Assembly: GCA_963846855.1 (NCBI GenBank) | Contig: CAWJXK010000008.1 | Location: forward strand, 372,001 to 436,000 | Length of the DNA stretch: 64,000 nucleotides | Reading direction: 5' to 3' | From: CAIWHR01 sp963846855 | GTDB taxonomy: Bacteria; Pseudomonadota; Gammaproteobacteria; Burkholderiales; Casimicrobiaceae | Part shown: positions 28,933 through 37,401 of the stretch, piece after piece | Layout of the letters: each line of letters opens with the position of its first letter | How positions within the stretch are numbered: position 1 is the first letter of the stretch | Made by a program: the position numbers and the translations under genes | Notes under the pieces: generated by a model | Told to the model about the DNA's origin: nothing | The model's input: the letters and a program-made list of their open reading frames with translations, nothing else | The model's database searches: none

Positions 28933-29022
28933 ATGAAGCCCGTCACGCGCACGATTTTCTGGTTCGGAGTCATTTCGCTTGCGCTCGGCGGAATCGGCGC
29001 GTCGCCGGGATCCATTTGCTGA
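28933..29022 (+). CDS. Possible 29-residue hydrophobic peptide
   Basis: ATG at 28933 opens a 29-codon frame with basic residues, then one hydrophobic segment (IFWFGVISLALGGIG) and a short tail ending in Cys. It ends 17 bp before the thiamine-binding gene. It looks like a signal or single-span membrane peptide, or the remnant of a truncated gene. No strong ribosome site precedes it. I do not recognise it. Confidence 0.3.
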   Translation: MKPVTRTIFWFGVISLALGGIGASPGSIC

Positions 29023-29039
29023 ATAGACGAGGTCATTCC

Positions 29040-29348
29040 ATGGTCCTGCTCGAATTCTCGATGACGCCGATCAGCCAAGGGGAGAGCGTCAGCGCCTACG
29101 TCGCACGCTCGCTCGACATCGTCGACCGCAGCGGATTGCCGTATCAGCTGACGCCGATGGGGACGATCCTCGAGGGCGAGTGGGCCGAGGTGATGGCGGT
29201 CGTGACAGCGTGCTTCGAGGCGATGAGCGCGGACTGCGCCCGCGTCAGCACGCAGGTCAAGATCGACTACCGAGCGGGGAAGGGCGGCCGCCTGAAAGCG
29301 AAGGTCGAAGCGGTGGAGCGCACGCTCGGCCGCAAGCTCTCGACCTGA
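29040..29348 (+). CDS. MTH1187/YkoF-type thiamine-binding family protein
   Basis: The product has 102 residues. It matches the MTH1187 (TIGR00106) family, whose members bind thiamine or related metabolites: VLLEFSMTPISQGESVSAYV at the N terminus, YQLTPMGTILEGEWAEVM in the middle, VSTQVKIDYRAGKGGRLKAK near the end. I chose the ATG at 29040, preceded by GAGG, over a TTG at 29016. The ferredoxin-like fold probably forms tetramers. It converges on feoB. Confidence 0.85.
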   Translation: MVLLEFSMTPISQGESVSAYVARSLDIVDRSGLPYQLTPMGTILEGEWAEVMAVVTACFEAMSADCARVSTQVKIDYRAGKGGRLKAKVEAVERTLGRKLST

Positions 29349-29375
29349 GCGTTCGTCCAGCGGCCGCCGGCCGCG

Positions 29376-31229
29376 CTACAGGCCCAACGCCCGCGCGCCC
29401 TGGTAGAACAGGAAGCTCGCGAGCCATGCGAGCGCCAGCGGCCACGCCGTGGCGAGCACGGTGAAGCGCAGGCTCCTCGACTCGTTCCTGATCGTCGCGA
29501 TCGCCGACAGGCACGGCGTGTAGATCAGCGTGAAGATCATGAAGCTCATCGCCGCGACCCAGTCGAGCCGCGCCGCGACCGCGCCGGCAAGCTCGTTCGG
29601 GCCGGCGCCGACGACGACCGCCATCCCGCCCAGCACGATCTCCTTGGCGACGAAACCAAACAGCAGCGTGATCGACATCACCGGATCGATGCCGAGTGGC
29701 GCGAAGACGGGCGAGAGCCAGGCGGCAAGGTGCCCGGCGATCGTCGCGGGGCTTGCCGGCGCGGCATCCGCCGGGAAGTGGGTGAGGATCCAGATGAGCA
29801 GCACGCCGGCGACGATGAAGCCCGTCGCGCGGCGCAGGAAATGCGACGTCGCACGCCATGCCTCCGCGCAAACCATGGTGAAGGTCGGCAGGCGATAGGG
29901 CGGCAGCTCCATGATGAGCGGCTCGTGGCTCGTGTAGCGGCGCTTCCATACGAGCGCAGTGAGGAACGCTGCCGCGAAGCTCATGAGATAGAGCGAGAAG
30001 AGCGCAATCGGGGCGGCCCTCGGCGAGAGTACCGCGCTCGCCATGAACAGGAACACCTGCAGCCGCGCCGAGCAAAGGGAGAAAGGGATCACCAGCATCG
30101 ACAGGAGCCGTGCCGCGCGGTTGCGCATGACCCGGGTGCCGAGAAGCGCCGGCACGTTGCAGCCGAAGCCCATCAGCTGCATGACGAAGGCGCGGCCGTC
30201 GAGGCCGAGACGCGACATCGCCGCATCCATCAGCCACGCAGCGCGCGAGAGGTAGCCCGAATCCTCGATCACGGCCATCGCGCCGAAGAACACGGCCATC
30301 AGCGGCAGGAAGGAGACGACCGTGCCGACGCCATCGACGAGGCCGTCCTGGACGAAGCTCTGCAAGAGCGGCGGCGCGCCGGCGACGAGCTTCGCGACGA
30401 CGTCGTGCTTGAACGCGTCGAGCAGCCACTTCATCCCGTCCTGCAGCGGCACGGCGATCCCGTAGACCGCCTCGAACACGCCGAACATCGCCGCGAAGAA
30501 CAGCGGCAGCCCGACCCAGGGATTCAGCAGGACGCGGTCGAGCGCGGCCGTCGCACCGGGGGCGAGCGCGACCGGCATGTGCACGGCGAGCGCGCAGAGC
30601 CTGGTGGCCTCGGCCTCCCGCGCCGCGCGCGGCGGTATTGCGGCGAGGTCGGCCTCGGTGGGCGGACGGCGCACATCGAGGGTCGCGCGGAGCATGCGCC
30701 GCGCGTCGTCGATGCCTTCGCCGTATTTCGCCGAAACCGCAGCGACCGGCGCCCCGATAGCGTCCGCGAGCTTCACGGTGTCGATGCCGATGCCGAGCTT
30801 GCGGGCCTCGTCGGACATGTTGACCACGACGACGAGCGGCACGCCGGTCGCGCGGAGCGCCAGCACGAGCGGCAGCTGCAGCTCGATCCGCGTCGCGTTG
30901 ACGATCGCGACGATCGCGTCGAGGGCGACGGTGTCGACGAACCGGCGCACCAGCGCCTCGTCGTCCGAGTGCCCGTCGAGCGTGTAGACGCCGGGGAGAT
31001 CGGCGAGCTTGACCATCGCGTCGCCGAGGAGGACGCGCGCGGTCGTGATGTCGACCGTCATGCCCGGCCAGTTGGCCACCCGCGCCGACGCGCCGGTGAT
31101 CCGGTTGTAGAACGTCGACTTGCCCGTGTTGGGCGGACCGACGACGGCGACGACGCGCGTGTGCGGCCCGCTCGCGCGCGGTCCGCTCGTGTGGCAGGTC
31201 CCGCTCAGGGTGTGTGTCGCGGTTTCCAA
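29376..31229 (-). CDS. feoB: Ferrous iron transport protein B
   Basis: A protein of about 617 residues. The N-terminal G domain has G1 GPPNTGKSTF, G3 DLPGVYTL and G4 NMSDE. Then come the helical spacer and the membrane domain with FVMQLMGFGCNVPALLGTRV, SMLVIPFSLCSARLQVF and LFGFVAKEIVLGGMA, all FeoB hallmarks. It imports Fe(II) across the inner membrane. It is shorter than E. coli FeoB. The frame is open upstream to 31496 but overlaps feoA. The most likely start is the TTG at 31229, which overlaps the feoA end by 25 bp. No feoC was seen. Confidence 0.88.
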   Translation of the reverse strand: METATHTLSGTCHTSGPRASGPHTRVVAVVGPPNTGKSTFYNRITGASARVANWPGMTVDITTARVLLGDAMVKLADLPGVYTLDGHSDDEALVRRFVDTVALDAIVAIVNATRIELQLPLVLALRATGVPLVVVVNMSDEARKLGIGIDTVKLADAIGAPVAAVSAKYGEGIDDARRMLRATLDVRRPPTEADLAAIPPRAAREAEATRLCALAVHMPVALAPGATAALDRVLLNPWVGLPLFFAAMFGVFEAVYGIAVPLQDGMKWLLDAFKHDVVAKLVAGAPPLLQSFVQDGLVDGVGTVVSFLPLMAVFFGAMAVIEDSGYLSRAAWLMDAAMSRLGLDGRAFVMQLMGFGCNVPALLGTRVMRNRAARLLSMLVIPFSLCSARLQVFLFMASAVLSPRAAPIALFSLYLMSFAAAFLTALVWKRRYTSHEPLIMELPPYRLPTFTMVCAEAWRATSHFLRRATGFIVAGVLLIWILTHFPADAAPASPATIAGHLAAWLSPVFAPLGIDPVMSITLLFGFVAKEIVLGGMAVVVGAGPNELAGAVAARLDWVAAMSFMIFTLIYTPCLSAIATIRNESRSLRFTVLATAWPLALAWLASFLFYQGARALGL

Positions 31230-31462
31230 CGGTGGATGTGATCGAGCAGGATGGCGCGCGCGTCGATCCGGCGGATCATGAGCTCGGTGGGGCCGATGCG
31301 AAGATGCAGCGGACCGCCGAACGGCGCGCGGCGAAGCAGCGTGACCTGCTTCCCGGGAAGGAGGCCGAGGGCCGCCATCCGCTCGCTCGCCATTCCCGTG
31401 CCGGTCACCGAAGTGATGGACGCGCAATGCTCGGGAAGGAGCCGGTCGAGGGTGAGGTTCAT
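31205..31462 (-). CDS. feoA: Ferrous iron transport protein A
   Basis: The product has 85 residues in an SH3-like fold: ASITSVTGTGMASERMAALG, LLPGKQVTLLRRAPFGGPLH, LRIGPTELMIRRIDARAIL. FeoA assists FeoB. It is the first gene of the feoAB operon. Its upstream region carries a Fur box at 31482-31500 and an FNR-type box at 31541-31554, the same pair of controls known for the E. coli feo operon. Confidence 0.9.
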   Translation of the reverse strand: MNLTLDRLLPEHCASITSVTGTGMASERMAALGLLPGKQVTLLRRAPFGGPLHLRIGPTELMIRRIDARAILLDHIHRWKPRHTP

Positions 31463-31481
31463 GCGGCGGTGCGAATCGCTT

Positions 31482-31500
31482 GGTAACGATTCTCATTATC
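31482..31500 (-). promoter_or_regulatory. Fur box of feoAB
   Basis: On the minus strand GATAATGAGAATCGTTACC matches the 19-bp Fur consensus at 16 of 19 positions. It ends 19 bp before the feoA start, where Fur binding would block transcription or initiation in iron-replete cells. Confidence 0.75.
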
Positions 31501-31540
31501 CGGCATCGCGCAAGCCCCCGCGCGGGAAGCTGACCTCCTG

Positions 31541-31554
31541 TTGATGCGGATCAA
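31541..31554. promoter_or_regulatory. Perfect FNR site upstream of feoAB
   Basis: TTGATGCGGATCAA matches the FNR consensus TTGAT-N4-ATCAA exactly. Its centre is 85 bp upstream of the feoA start, which leaves room for an activating position relative to a promoter overlapping the Fur box. The gene on the other side (31630-32115) ends here, so feoA is the only candidate target. Confidence 0.7.
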
Positions 31555-31629
31555 CCTGCGGCACTCTGTCGCGGTCAGGCCACGGCAGCGTCCCCGTCCC
31601 GGCAGACCCGGCTCGGGCGGGCAGGGCGC

Positions 31630-32115
31630 TCAGTACTTGCCGTGCTGCTTGTAGATGTAGTTCGAGAGTTCCACCTGCTGCATCGACAGCCGGCGCTGGA
31701 TCTGGTGGACGACGCGGATGATCGCGCGCATCACGCGGTAGACGATTTCCGGATGCGAGTGGAGCAGCGACTCGAGCCTTTCCCGCTCGAGCCCCAGCAC
31801 GCGCGTCTCGCCGAGTGCCACTTTCGACGCGAAGAGCTCGGTGCCGTCCATGAATCCGAGCTCGCCCGCGAAATCGCCGGCGCCGAGCGTGTTGATCGTC
31901 ACCGCGTCGGCGCTGCCGGCGCCCTTGACGATGCCGAGCGTGCCGGTGAGCACGACATAGAGATGATTGTCGACGGTGCCCTCGCGCGCCAGCACCTCGC
32001 CCTGCTTCAGGTCGCGCAGCGTGACGAGGTCGGACAGCACCTGGCACTGGTCGTCGTTGAGCTCCGCCGAAAGGCGGGTCTTGGAGAGCGCTTCGAATCG
32101 GGTCGGATCAGCCAT
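31630..32115 (-). CDS. Stand-alone cyclic-nucleotide-binding domain protein
   Basis: The product has 161 residues. The CNB domain is evident: LKQGEVLAREGTVDNHLYVV, LTGTLGIVKGAGSADAVTIN, GAGDFAGELGFMDGTELFAS. The phosphate-binding cassette G-E-L is present, though the arginine that follows in true cAMP binders is not obvious. After the long C helix (YRVMRAIIRVVHQIQRRLSM) the protein ends, so there is no DNA-binding domain. It therefore cannot itself be the regulator of the FNR-type sites in this window. It overlaps the RatA/Coq10-like gene by 8 bp and is probably cotranslated with it. Confidence 0.8.
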   Translation of the reverse strand: MADPTRFEALSKTRLSAELNDDQCQVLSDLVTLRDLKQGEVLAREGTVDNHLYVVLTGTLGIVKGAGSADAVTINTLGAGDFAGELGFMDGTELFASKVALGETRVLGLERERLESLLHSHPEIVYRVMRAIIRVVHQIQRRLSMQQVELSNYIYKQHGKY

Positions 32116-32641
32116 GATCGGGGACTCCTGGATCGCTTGAAGGAGAGACGGGCGCGGGCCCGGCGGCAGGAGTCGCCGCCAGCGGGGAAGGGGGCGGTGC
32201 GCTGTCGCCTGCGTTGGCGCGTGTCGCTTCCGCGCGCGCGACGAATGCGTCGACCAGCGTGCCCACGATGCGGTCGAACACGGGCTTCGCCAGCCGGCCC
32301 AGCACCGAATGCTCGAAATCGTAGCGCATGTCGAACAGGATCTTGCAGCCGGCGCTGCCGAGCGGGGTCAGCTGCCATTCTCCCTTGAAATGGCGAAACG
32401 GCCCGCGCTCGAGCTCGATCGACATCCACTCGGGGCGCCGCTTCGGGTTGCGCGTGCGGAAATCGAAGCGCACGCCGTGGACTTCGACGTTGATGTCGGC
32501 AACCACGATCGCGTCGGTGCGCTCGACAATCACCGCGCCCGCGCACCACGGCAGGAACTCCGGATAGTGCTCGGCGCGCTCGATCAAGTCGAACATCCTC
32601 TCGGCGGAATGCTCGACCAGCAGGCTGCGGCGCACGTCCAT
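32108..32641 (-). CDS. RatA/Coq10-like SRPBCC protein
   Basis: A protein of 177 residues. MDVRRSLLVEHSAERMFDLI, ERAEHYPEFLPWCAGAVIVE and DMRYDFEHSVLGRLAKPVF, followed by a final helix, are typical of the type II toxin RatA / Coq10 family. Coq10-like members bind quinones and aid respiration. RatA acts on 50S subunits in E. coli. The C-terminal tail beyond about residue 150 is Ala/Pro-rich and unusual. The start at 32641 is the first residue with family similarity. It lies downstream of the ATPase operon on the same strand. Confidence 0.75.
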   Translation of the reverse strand: MDVRRSLLVEHSAERMFDLIERAEHYPEFLPWCAGAVIVERTDAIVVADINVEVHGVRFDFRTRNPKRRPEWMSIELERGPFRHFKGEWQLTPLGSAGCKILFDMRYDFEHSVLGRLAKPVFDRIVGTLVDAFVARAEATRANAGDSAPPPSPLAATPAAGPAPVSPSSDPGVPDHG

Positions 32642-32720
32642 GCCGCGTATTGTATGTGCGCCGGGGCACCCGTGGCCGCACGGATGAAACAACATCCCGC
32701 ACCGGACGCGGCACCCAGCG

Positions 32721-33326
32721 TCACGCGGGCGTCCCGGCCCCGCGGCGCATCCAGATCGCGTCTTCCTGCTCGGCTTCCTCGAGCCGCGTCTCGATCTCGG
32801 CGACGGTGCGGTCGAGCTCGGGCAGCAGCACGTCCTGCAATGCCCGCGCGCGCCGCACCGCGCGCCGGTACTCCTGTTGAAGGCGCTCGAGATTGCCGGT
32901 CACCGCGGCCTGCGCCGTCGCATGCGGCAGCAGCGCCTCGAAGGCGCGCCGGCACGCTTCCGCTTCGGGCGAGCGGTCGACGGCGACGGCGGCCGTCGGC
33001 GCACCGGCGACGTACGCCGCATCCTGAAGACGCACGCCCATCAGCGAGCGCAGATCGCATTTCACCTGCGCGCCGGGGTCGACGCTCGGCGGATAGACCT
33101 CGAGCCCCGACAGCCCGTGGCGCGCGAGCGCCGCTGCCAGCGCGGCGAGCGCGGCATCCCAGGCGACGGCGAAGCTGCGCCGCCGCTCGGCGTAGCGCGC
33201 GAGCTCGCGCAGCATCTCGCCCGCCAGCAGCAGGCATTTCTCGTCGAGGAAGACGTAGCCTTCCTGCATCGCGCGCCGCTCGTCCTTCTGCTCGAGGACG
33301 ACGCTGCGGGTGGGGGTGATGTCCAT
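32721..33326 (-). CDS. atpD: A/V-type ATPase subunit D
   Basis: The product has 201 residues. Subunit D is the central rotor shaft. The sequence is almost wholly coiled coil at both ends: MDITPTRSVVLEQKDERRAM, and LERLQQEYRRAVRRARALQD to the C terminus. PTRSVVLEQK-like N termini are a hallmark of the family. The start at 33326 (MDITPTRS) overlaps nothing and follows subunit B by 28 bp. It is the last gene of the ten-gene operon. Confidence 0.85.
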   Translation of the reverse strand: MDITPTRSVVLEQKDERRAMQEGYVFLDEKCLLLAGEMLRELARYAERRRSFAVAWDAALAALAAALARHGLSGLEVYPPSVDPGAQVKCDLRSLMGVRLQDAAYVAGAPTAAVAVDRSPEAEACRRAFEALLPHATAQAAVTGNLERLQQEYRRAVRRARALQDVLLPELDRTVAEIETRLEEAEQEDAIWMRRGAGTPA

Positions 33327-33354
33327 GGGCAGGGAGCGCTCCGGCGCGGGCAGG

Positions 33355-34734
33355 TCAGCCGAGGTGCGCCGCAATCTGCGCGTCGGACAGGCGCGAGAGC
33401 TCGATCTTCGGCAGCCGCGCGAGGAGCTTCCAGCCGGCGTCCATGCTCTGCTCCAGCGTGCGCGGAGCCGACTGGCTCACGATCGTCGCCTCGAACGCCG
33501 TGCCGAAGGCGAGATAGATCCGGTCGGTCTCGGCAAGGCCCTCCTCGCCGACGACGCTCGCGAGGACGCGCGCCTGAACCGCCCGCGCATAGGCCGCGTA
33601 GAGCTGACTCGAGAGCGCGGGGTGGTCCGGATGCGTGTACGTGCCGCCGGTGCCGTCCTTCATCAGCCGCGAGAGGCTCGGCAGCACGTTGACCGGCGGA
33701 TAGACGCCGCGCCGGTCAAGGTCGCGCGAGAGCACGATCTGTCCCTCGGTGATGTAGCCGGTGAGATCGGGAATCGGGTGCCCGATGTCGTCCGCCGGCA
33801 TCGTGAGGATCGACAGCTGCGTGAGCGTTCCTTTCGCGCCGCGGATGCAGCCGGCGCGCTCGAACAGCGTCGCGAGGTCCGAATACATGTAGCCGGGGAA
33901 TCCCTTGCGGCTCGGGATCTCTCCCTTCGACGACGACACCTCGCGCAACGCTTCGGCGTAGTTCGTCATGTCGGTGAGGATCACCAGCACGTGCTTGCCC
34001 TCGACGAAGGCGAGGTACTCGGCAGCCGTGAGCGCGAAGCGGGGCGTCAACAGGCGCTGCGTGGACGAGTCGGAGGCGAGATTGAGGAACAGCGCGGTGC
34101 GCTCGAGCGCGCCTCCCTGCTCGAGGCTGCGGCGGAAGAATTCCGCGCTGTCGTAGGGAACGCCGATGCCGGCGAACACGATCGCGAAATCGCCGCCCTC
34201 CGCCTGCGCCGACGCTCCGCGAAGCCGCGCGTGGCCGGCGATCTCGACCGCGAGCCGGTCGTGCGGGAGCCCGCCGCCCGAGAAGAGCGGAAGCTTCTGC
34301 CCGCGCACGAGGCTGTTCATGAGGTCGAGCGTGGTGACCCCGGTCTCGATGAAATCGCGGGGCATCGCCCGCGCGACCGGATTGATCGGCAGGCCTTCGA
34401 TCGGATAGACCGCGCGCGCGGCGACCGGCGGGCCCCCGTCGATCACCTGGCCCACGCCGTTGAACACGCGGCCGAGGATGCCCGGCGAGAGCCCGAACGA
34501 CAGCGGCTCGCCGATGAAACGCACCACCGTGCCCGCGAGCGAAAGCCCCGAGGTCGACTCCAGTACCTCGATCGTCAGGAAGTCGCGGTCGATCGCGGCG
34601 ATGCGTCCGAGCCGCGCGCGGCCGTCGTTGCCGCGCACCTCGACGGCGTCGTTGAGGCCGACGTCCAGCGTCCGCTTGAGGAAGAGCAGCGGCCCTTCGA
34701 GCTTGGTCGCGGCGCCTTCAACCGTGAGCCGCAT
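33355..34734 (-). CDS. atpB: A/V-type ATPase subunit B (regulatory/non-catalytic)
   Basis: The product has 459 residues. Subunit B forms the non-catalytic sites of the A3B3 head. It lacks a P-loop, having LFSGGGLPHDRLAVEIAGHA in that place. Family landmarks are LGRVFNGVGQVIDGGPP, PINPVARAMPRDFIETGV, FVEGKHVLVILTDMTNYAEA, SRKGFPGYMYSDLATLFERA and LPSLSRLMKDG. The ATG at 34734 lies within the last codons of the 75-residue gene upstream, so translation is coupled. Confidence 0.92.
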   Translation of the reverse strand: MRLTVEGAATKLEGPLLFLKRTLDVGLNDAVEVRGNDGRARLGRIAAIDRDFLTIEVLESTSGLSLAGTVVRFIGEPLSFGLSPGILGRVFNGVGQVIDGGPPVAARAVYPIEGLPINPVARAMPRDFIETGVTTLDLMNSLVRGQKLPLFSGGGLPHDRLAVEIAGHARLRGASAQAEGGDFAIVFAGIGVPYDSAEFFRRSLEQGGALERTALFLNLASDSSTQRLLTPRFALTAAEYLAFVEGKHVLVILTDMTNYAEALREVSSSKGEIPSRKGFPGYMYSDLATLFERAGCIRGAKGTLTQLSILTMPADDIGHPIPDLTGYITEGQIVLSRDLDRRGVYPPVNVLPSLSRLMKDGTGGTYTHPDHPALSSQLYAAYARAVQARVLASVVGEEGLAETDRIYLAFGTAFEATIVSQSAPRTLEQSMDAGWKLLARLPKIELSRLSDAQIAAHLG

Positions 34735-34945
34735 GGGCGCCCTCGCTGGCATGCAGCAGATCCGTGAATTCGCGCTCCATCGCCGCATCGAGCACGGCGA
34801 ACCGCTCGAGCGCCCCGTCCCCGATCTCCTCGCCCATCCGCTGCAGCGGACGCACGCAATCGAGGCGCGCGATGCGCTCAGGGTGCACGCCGGCCGCAAG
34901 CGCGCTTTCGGCCAGGTCGATGAACCGCCCGATCTGCCGCATCAT
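34718..34945 (-). CDS. Small unknown protein encoded between ATPase subunits A and B
   Basis: The product has 75 residues: MMRQIGRFIDLAESALAAGV, HPERIARLDCVRPLQRMGEE, then a helical acidic end EREFTDLLHASEGAHAAHG. It overlaps the stop of subunit A (start ATGATG) and the start of subunit B, so it is firmly embedded in the operon and likely real. It is predicted to be all-helical and soluble. Position and size suggest an assembly factor or small accessory subunit, but I know no family for it. Confidence 0.65.
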   Translation of the reverse strand: MMRQIGRFIDLAESALAAGVHPERIARLDCVRPLQRMGEEIGDGALERFAVLDAAMEREFTDLLHASEGAHAAHG

Positions 34946-36483
34946 CGCGCCCTGCCGCGCGGGGAACACACGCGATCGATCTCGGAGAACGCCGATTGGC
35001 GCAGGAACGCCTCGTTGACGATATCGGCGCACAGCAGCGTGAGCTGCTGCCGAAGCGGCAACGCGTCCTTGCCGATGATGCGCGCCATGCGATCGAGCCG
35101 CGCCTGGTCGTCCAGCAGCGTGAGGAAGCGCCGGCGCAGCACCGTCCACTGGGAGAGGCCCTGCTCGGTCCACCACGGCGCGAACGTCAGGGCGTCCTCG
35201 GAATAGGATTGGAGCGGATGAATTGCCGGATAGAAGCGCGCCTGCGCGCGCTTGACGTCGAGCGCCCAGAACGCCTTCACGTAGCGCTTGGTGTGCGAGG
35301 TGACGGGCTCGGAGAAGTCGCCCGACGGTGGCGAGATCGCGCCGATGACGGTGACCGATCCCCGGCCGCCGGCAAGCGGCTCCACGATCGCGGCGCGCTC
35401 GTAGAAATCGGCGAGTCGCGAGCTGAGATACGCCGGATAGCCGCCTTCGCCGGGCAGCTCGCCGAAGCGCCCGGACACCTCGCGCAGCGCTTCGGCCCAG
35501 CGCGACGTCGAGTCGGCCATCAGCGCAACGTGGAGGCCCTGGTCACGGAAGTATTCGGCGACGGTGATCGCCGAATAGATCGACGCCTCCCGCGCCGCAA
35601 CCGGCATGTTCGACGTGTTGGCGATGATGACGGTGCGCTCCATCAGCGGACGCCCGGTCCGCGGATCGGTGAGCAGCGGAAACTCCTCGAGCACGCCGGC
35701 CATCTCGTTGCCGCGCTCGCCGCAGCCGAGGTAGATGATGACGTCGGCGTTGCAGCCCTTCGCCAGCGCTTCGAGGAGAACGGTCTTGCCGGTGCCGAAG
35801 CCGCCCGGCACGGCGGCCTTGCCGCCCTGCGCCACGGGAAAGAGGCAATCGATGATGCGCTGACCGGTGACGAGCGGGGCGAGCGGCGGCAGGCGACGCG
35901 TGACCGGACGCGGCACGCGAACCGGCCAGTCGTGCCGCATCGCGACCTCTCGCGTCGTTCCGTCGGCCTGTCGAAGCGTGCAGACGGTCGCGTCTTCGCG
36001 CCATACTCCGGCGGCGACGACGGACAGGACCTCTCCTGCCGCGTCGGGCGGCGCCAGCACGCATTGAGCGCGCCGCCCCGGCGTCGCCACGTCGCCGATG
36101 ATCGCGCCCGCCGCTATCGTGTCGCCCGCTCCGATACGCGGCGTGAAATCGAACTCCGCCGCCGCCGCGCGGCGCATTCCCGGACGCACGAACGACGAGT
36201 CCTTGACCGCGAGCGGTCGCAGGAGGCCATCGAAGATGTTGCCGAGCAGCCCCGGTCCCAGCGGAATCGCCAGCGGCAAGCCGTGGCCGATGACCGTGGT
36301 GCCGGGGCGAAAGCCCGTCGTGTCCTCATAGACCTGCACGACGATCTCGTCGCCGTCGATGCGGACGACTTCGCCCAGCAGCGCGTCGGGGCCCACCTCG
36401 ACCGCTTCGCGCAGCGCGAATGGCCCCTCGGCGATGGCCCGGACGACGGGACCGGCGACCCAGCGAATCGATGCGCGACTCAC
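34942..36483 (-). CDS. atpA: A/V-type ATPase catalytic subunit A
   Basis: The product has 513 residues. The catalytic P-loop is GGFGTGKTVLLEALAKGCNA. The catalytic-site glutamate lies in IIYLGCGERGNEMAGVLEEF. VIIANTSNMPVAAREASIYS, ITVAEYFRDQGLHVALMADS and TSRWAEALREVSGRFGELPG are classic subunit A blocks. It is shorter than the usual A subunit of near 580-600 residues. The non-homologous region typical of A subunits is reduced. The GTG at 36483 overlaps the stop of subunit E (GTGA). Confidence 0.93.
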   Translation of the reverse strand: MSRASIRWVAGPVVRAIAEGPFALREAVEVGPDALLGEVVRIDGDEIVVQVYEDTTGFRPGTTVIGHGLPLAIPLGPGLLGNIFDGLLRPLAVKDSSFVRPGMRRAAAAEFDFTPRIGAGDTIAAGAIIGDVATPGRRAQCVLAPPDAAGEVLSVVAAGVWREDATVCTLRQADGTTREVAMRHDWPVRVPRPVTRRLPPLAPLVTGQRIIDCLFPVAQGGKAAVPGGFGTGKTVLLEALAKGCNADVIIYLGCGERGNEMAGVLEEFPLLTDPRTGRPLMERTVIIANTSNMPVAAREASIYSAITVAEYFRDQGLHVALMADSTSRWAEALREVSGRFGELPGEGGYPAYLSSRLADFYERAAIVEPLAGGRGSVTVIGAISPPSGDFSEPVTSHTKRYVKAFWALDVKRAQARFYPAIHPLQSYSEDALTFAPWWTEQGLSQWTVLRRRFLTLLDDQARLDRMARIIGKDALPLRQQLTLLCADIVNEAFLRQSAFSEIDRVCSPRGRAR

Positions 36484-37103
36484 GCGGCCTCTTTTGCATG
36501 CACGCGTTCCAGCTCGTGCAGCAGCCGCGCGCCGATTTCGGCGCGATCCGCGCAGAGCCCCTCGCACGTGCCGTCGACGACGTTGGCGCCGGAGGTGATG
36601 CGAAGGCCGGCCGCAATCGACGGATCGGGAACGAGCGTCGGAGGGCTCCCGAAATCTTCCGCGACACGCGCCGCGAGGGTGTCGCGCTCGTCGCTCGGCC
36701 AGTCCGGCGGATGCGCGATGCGCAGTGCGGCTTTCGGCATCGCGCTTCGTGCCTGCGCGACGATCGCCGCAACCCATGCGCAGCGGCTTTCCGTGGCTTG
36801 CCAGCGCTTCGCGAGCGCGTCGGGAAGCCGCTGCCATCCCGCGGCAAGGAACGCCGCGGAGCGGTGCTGTCCTGCGAGCCGCAGCCGCGTTTGCAGTGTC
36901 GCCCGCGCGGCGGCGATGCGCAGGTCGCGCGCCGCGCGCTCCTCGATGAAAGCGGCCCGCATCCGCGCGCGCGCATCGGCGTGCGCCTGCGCGAGCAGCG
37001 CCGCGCAGCGCTCGCGCGCCTCGTCGAGGAGCGCGGCGCACTTCTGCGCGCGGTCGGACTCGACCAGATCGAGCAGCGCCTTCGTTTGCCGGTCGTGGGT
37101 CAT
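36480..37103 (-). CDS. atpE: A/V-type ATPase subunit E (peripheral stalk)
   Basis: The product has 207 residues. The N-terminal half is a long coiled coil rich in Ala, Arg and Glu (LLDEARERCAALLAQAHADA). The C-terminal half is a globular domain with IAAGLRITSGANVVDGTCEG, which resembles the GGv(i)l..d G motif region of subunit E. It forms the outer stalk with subunit G. The start MTHDRQTKALLDLVES lies one base after the stop of subunit F. Confidence 0.8.
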   Translation of the reverse strand: MTHDRQTKALLDLVESDRAQKCAALLDEARERCAALLAQAHADARARMRAAFIEERAARDLRIAAARATLQTRLRLAGQHRSAAFLAAGWQRLPDALAKRWQATESRCAWVAAIVAQARSAMPKAALRIAHPPDWPSDERDTLAARVAEDFGSPPTLVPDPSIAAGLRITSGANVVDGTCEGLCADRAEIGARLLHELERVHAKEAA

Positions 37104-37104
37104 G

Positions 37105-37401
37105 TCAGGCCTCGAGCCCCAGCTGGCGGCGCAAGCGCGCGGCGATGTCGGGCAGCGGCGCCTTGCCGGCGGGATCGGGGACGAGCAGCGTAAGCGGCGA
37201 GAGCGCCGCGAGCGCCCGGACGAGCGCGGCTTCGTCGATGCGCGATGCGATTGCGGCGCTGACGAGCACGAGCTTCGCCTGCGCACACGCTGTCGCAAGG
37301 GCGTCGGTCTCCTCGCCGTCGGAGGGCACGAGAGTTTTCGCGCCGGCGAGACGAAAGCCGGCCGCGCTGATCTCGTCGCCGACGTAGCACGCGATCGCCA
37401 T
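37105..37401 (-). CDS. atpF: A/V-type ATPase subunit F
   Basis: The product has 98 residues in a Rossmann-like small domain: MAIACYVGDEISAAGFRLAG, the helix-strand LVLVSAAIASRIDEAALVRA and LTLLVPDPAG. Subunit F binds the rotor shaft and modulates coupling. Its ATG overlaps the stop of the K gene (TGATG). Confidence 0.82.
   Translation of the reverse strand: MAIACYVGDEISAAGFRLAGAKTLVPSDGEETDALATACAQAKLVLVSAAIASRIDEAALVRALAALSPLTLLVPDPAGKAPLPDIAARLRRQLGLEA

Noticed and set aside
31630..32115. The cyclic-nucleotide-binding protein as regulator of the FNR-type sites
   Set aside because: The protein ends after the CNB C helix and has no DNA-binding domain.
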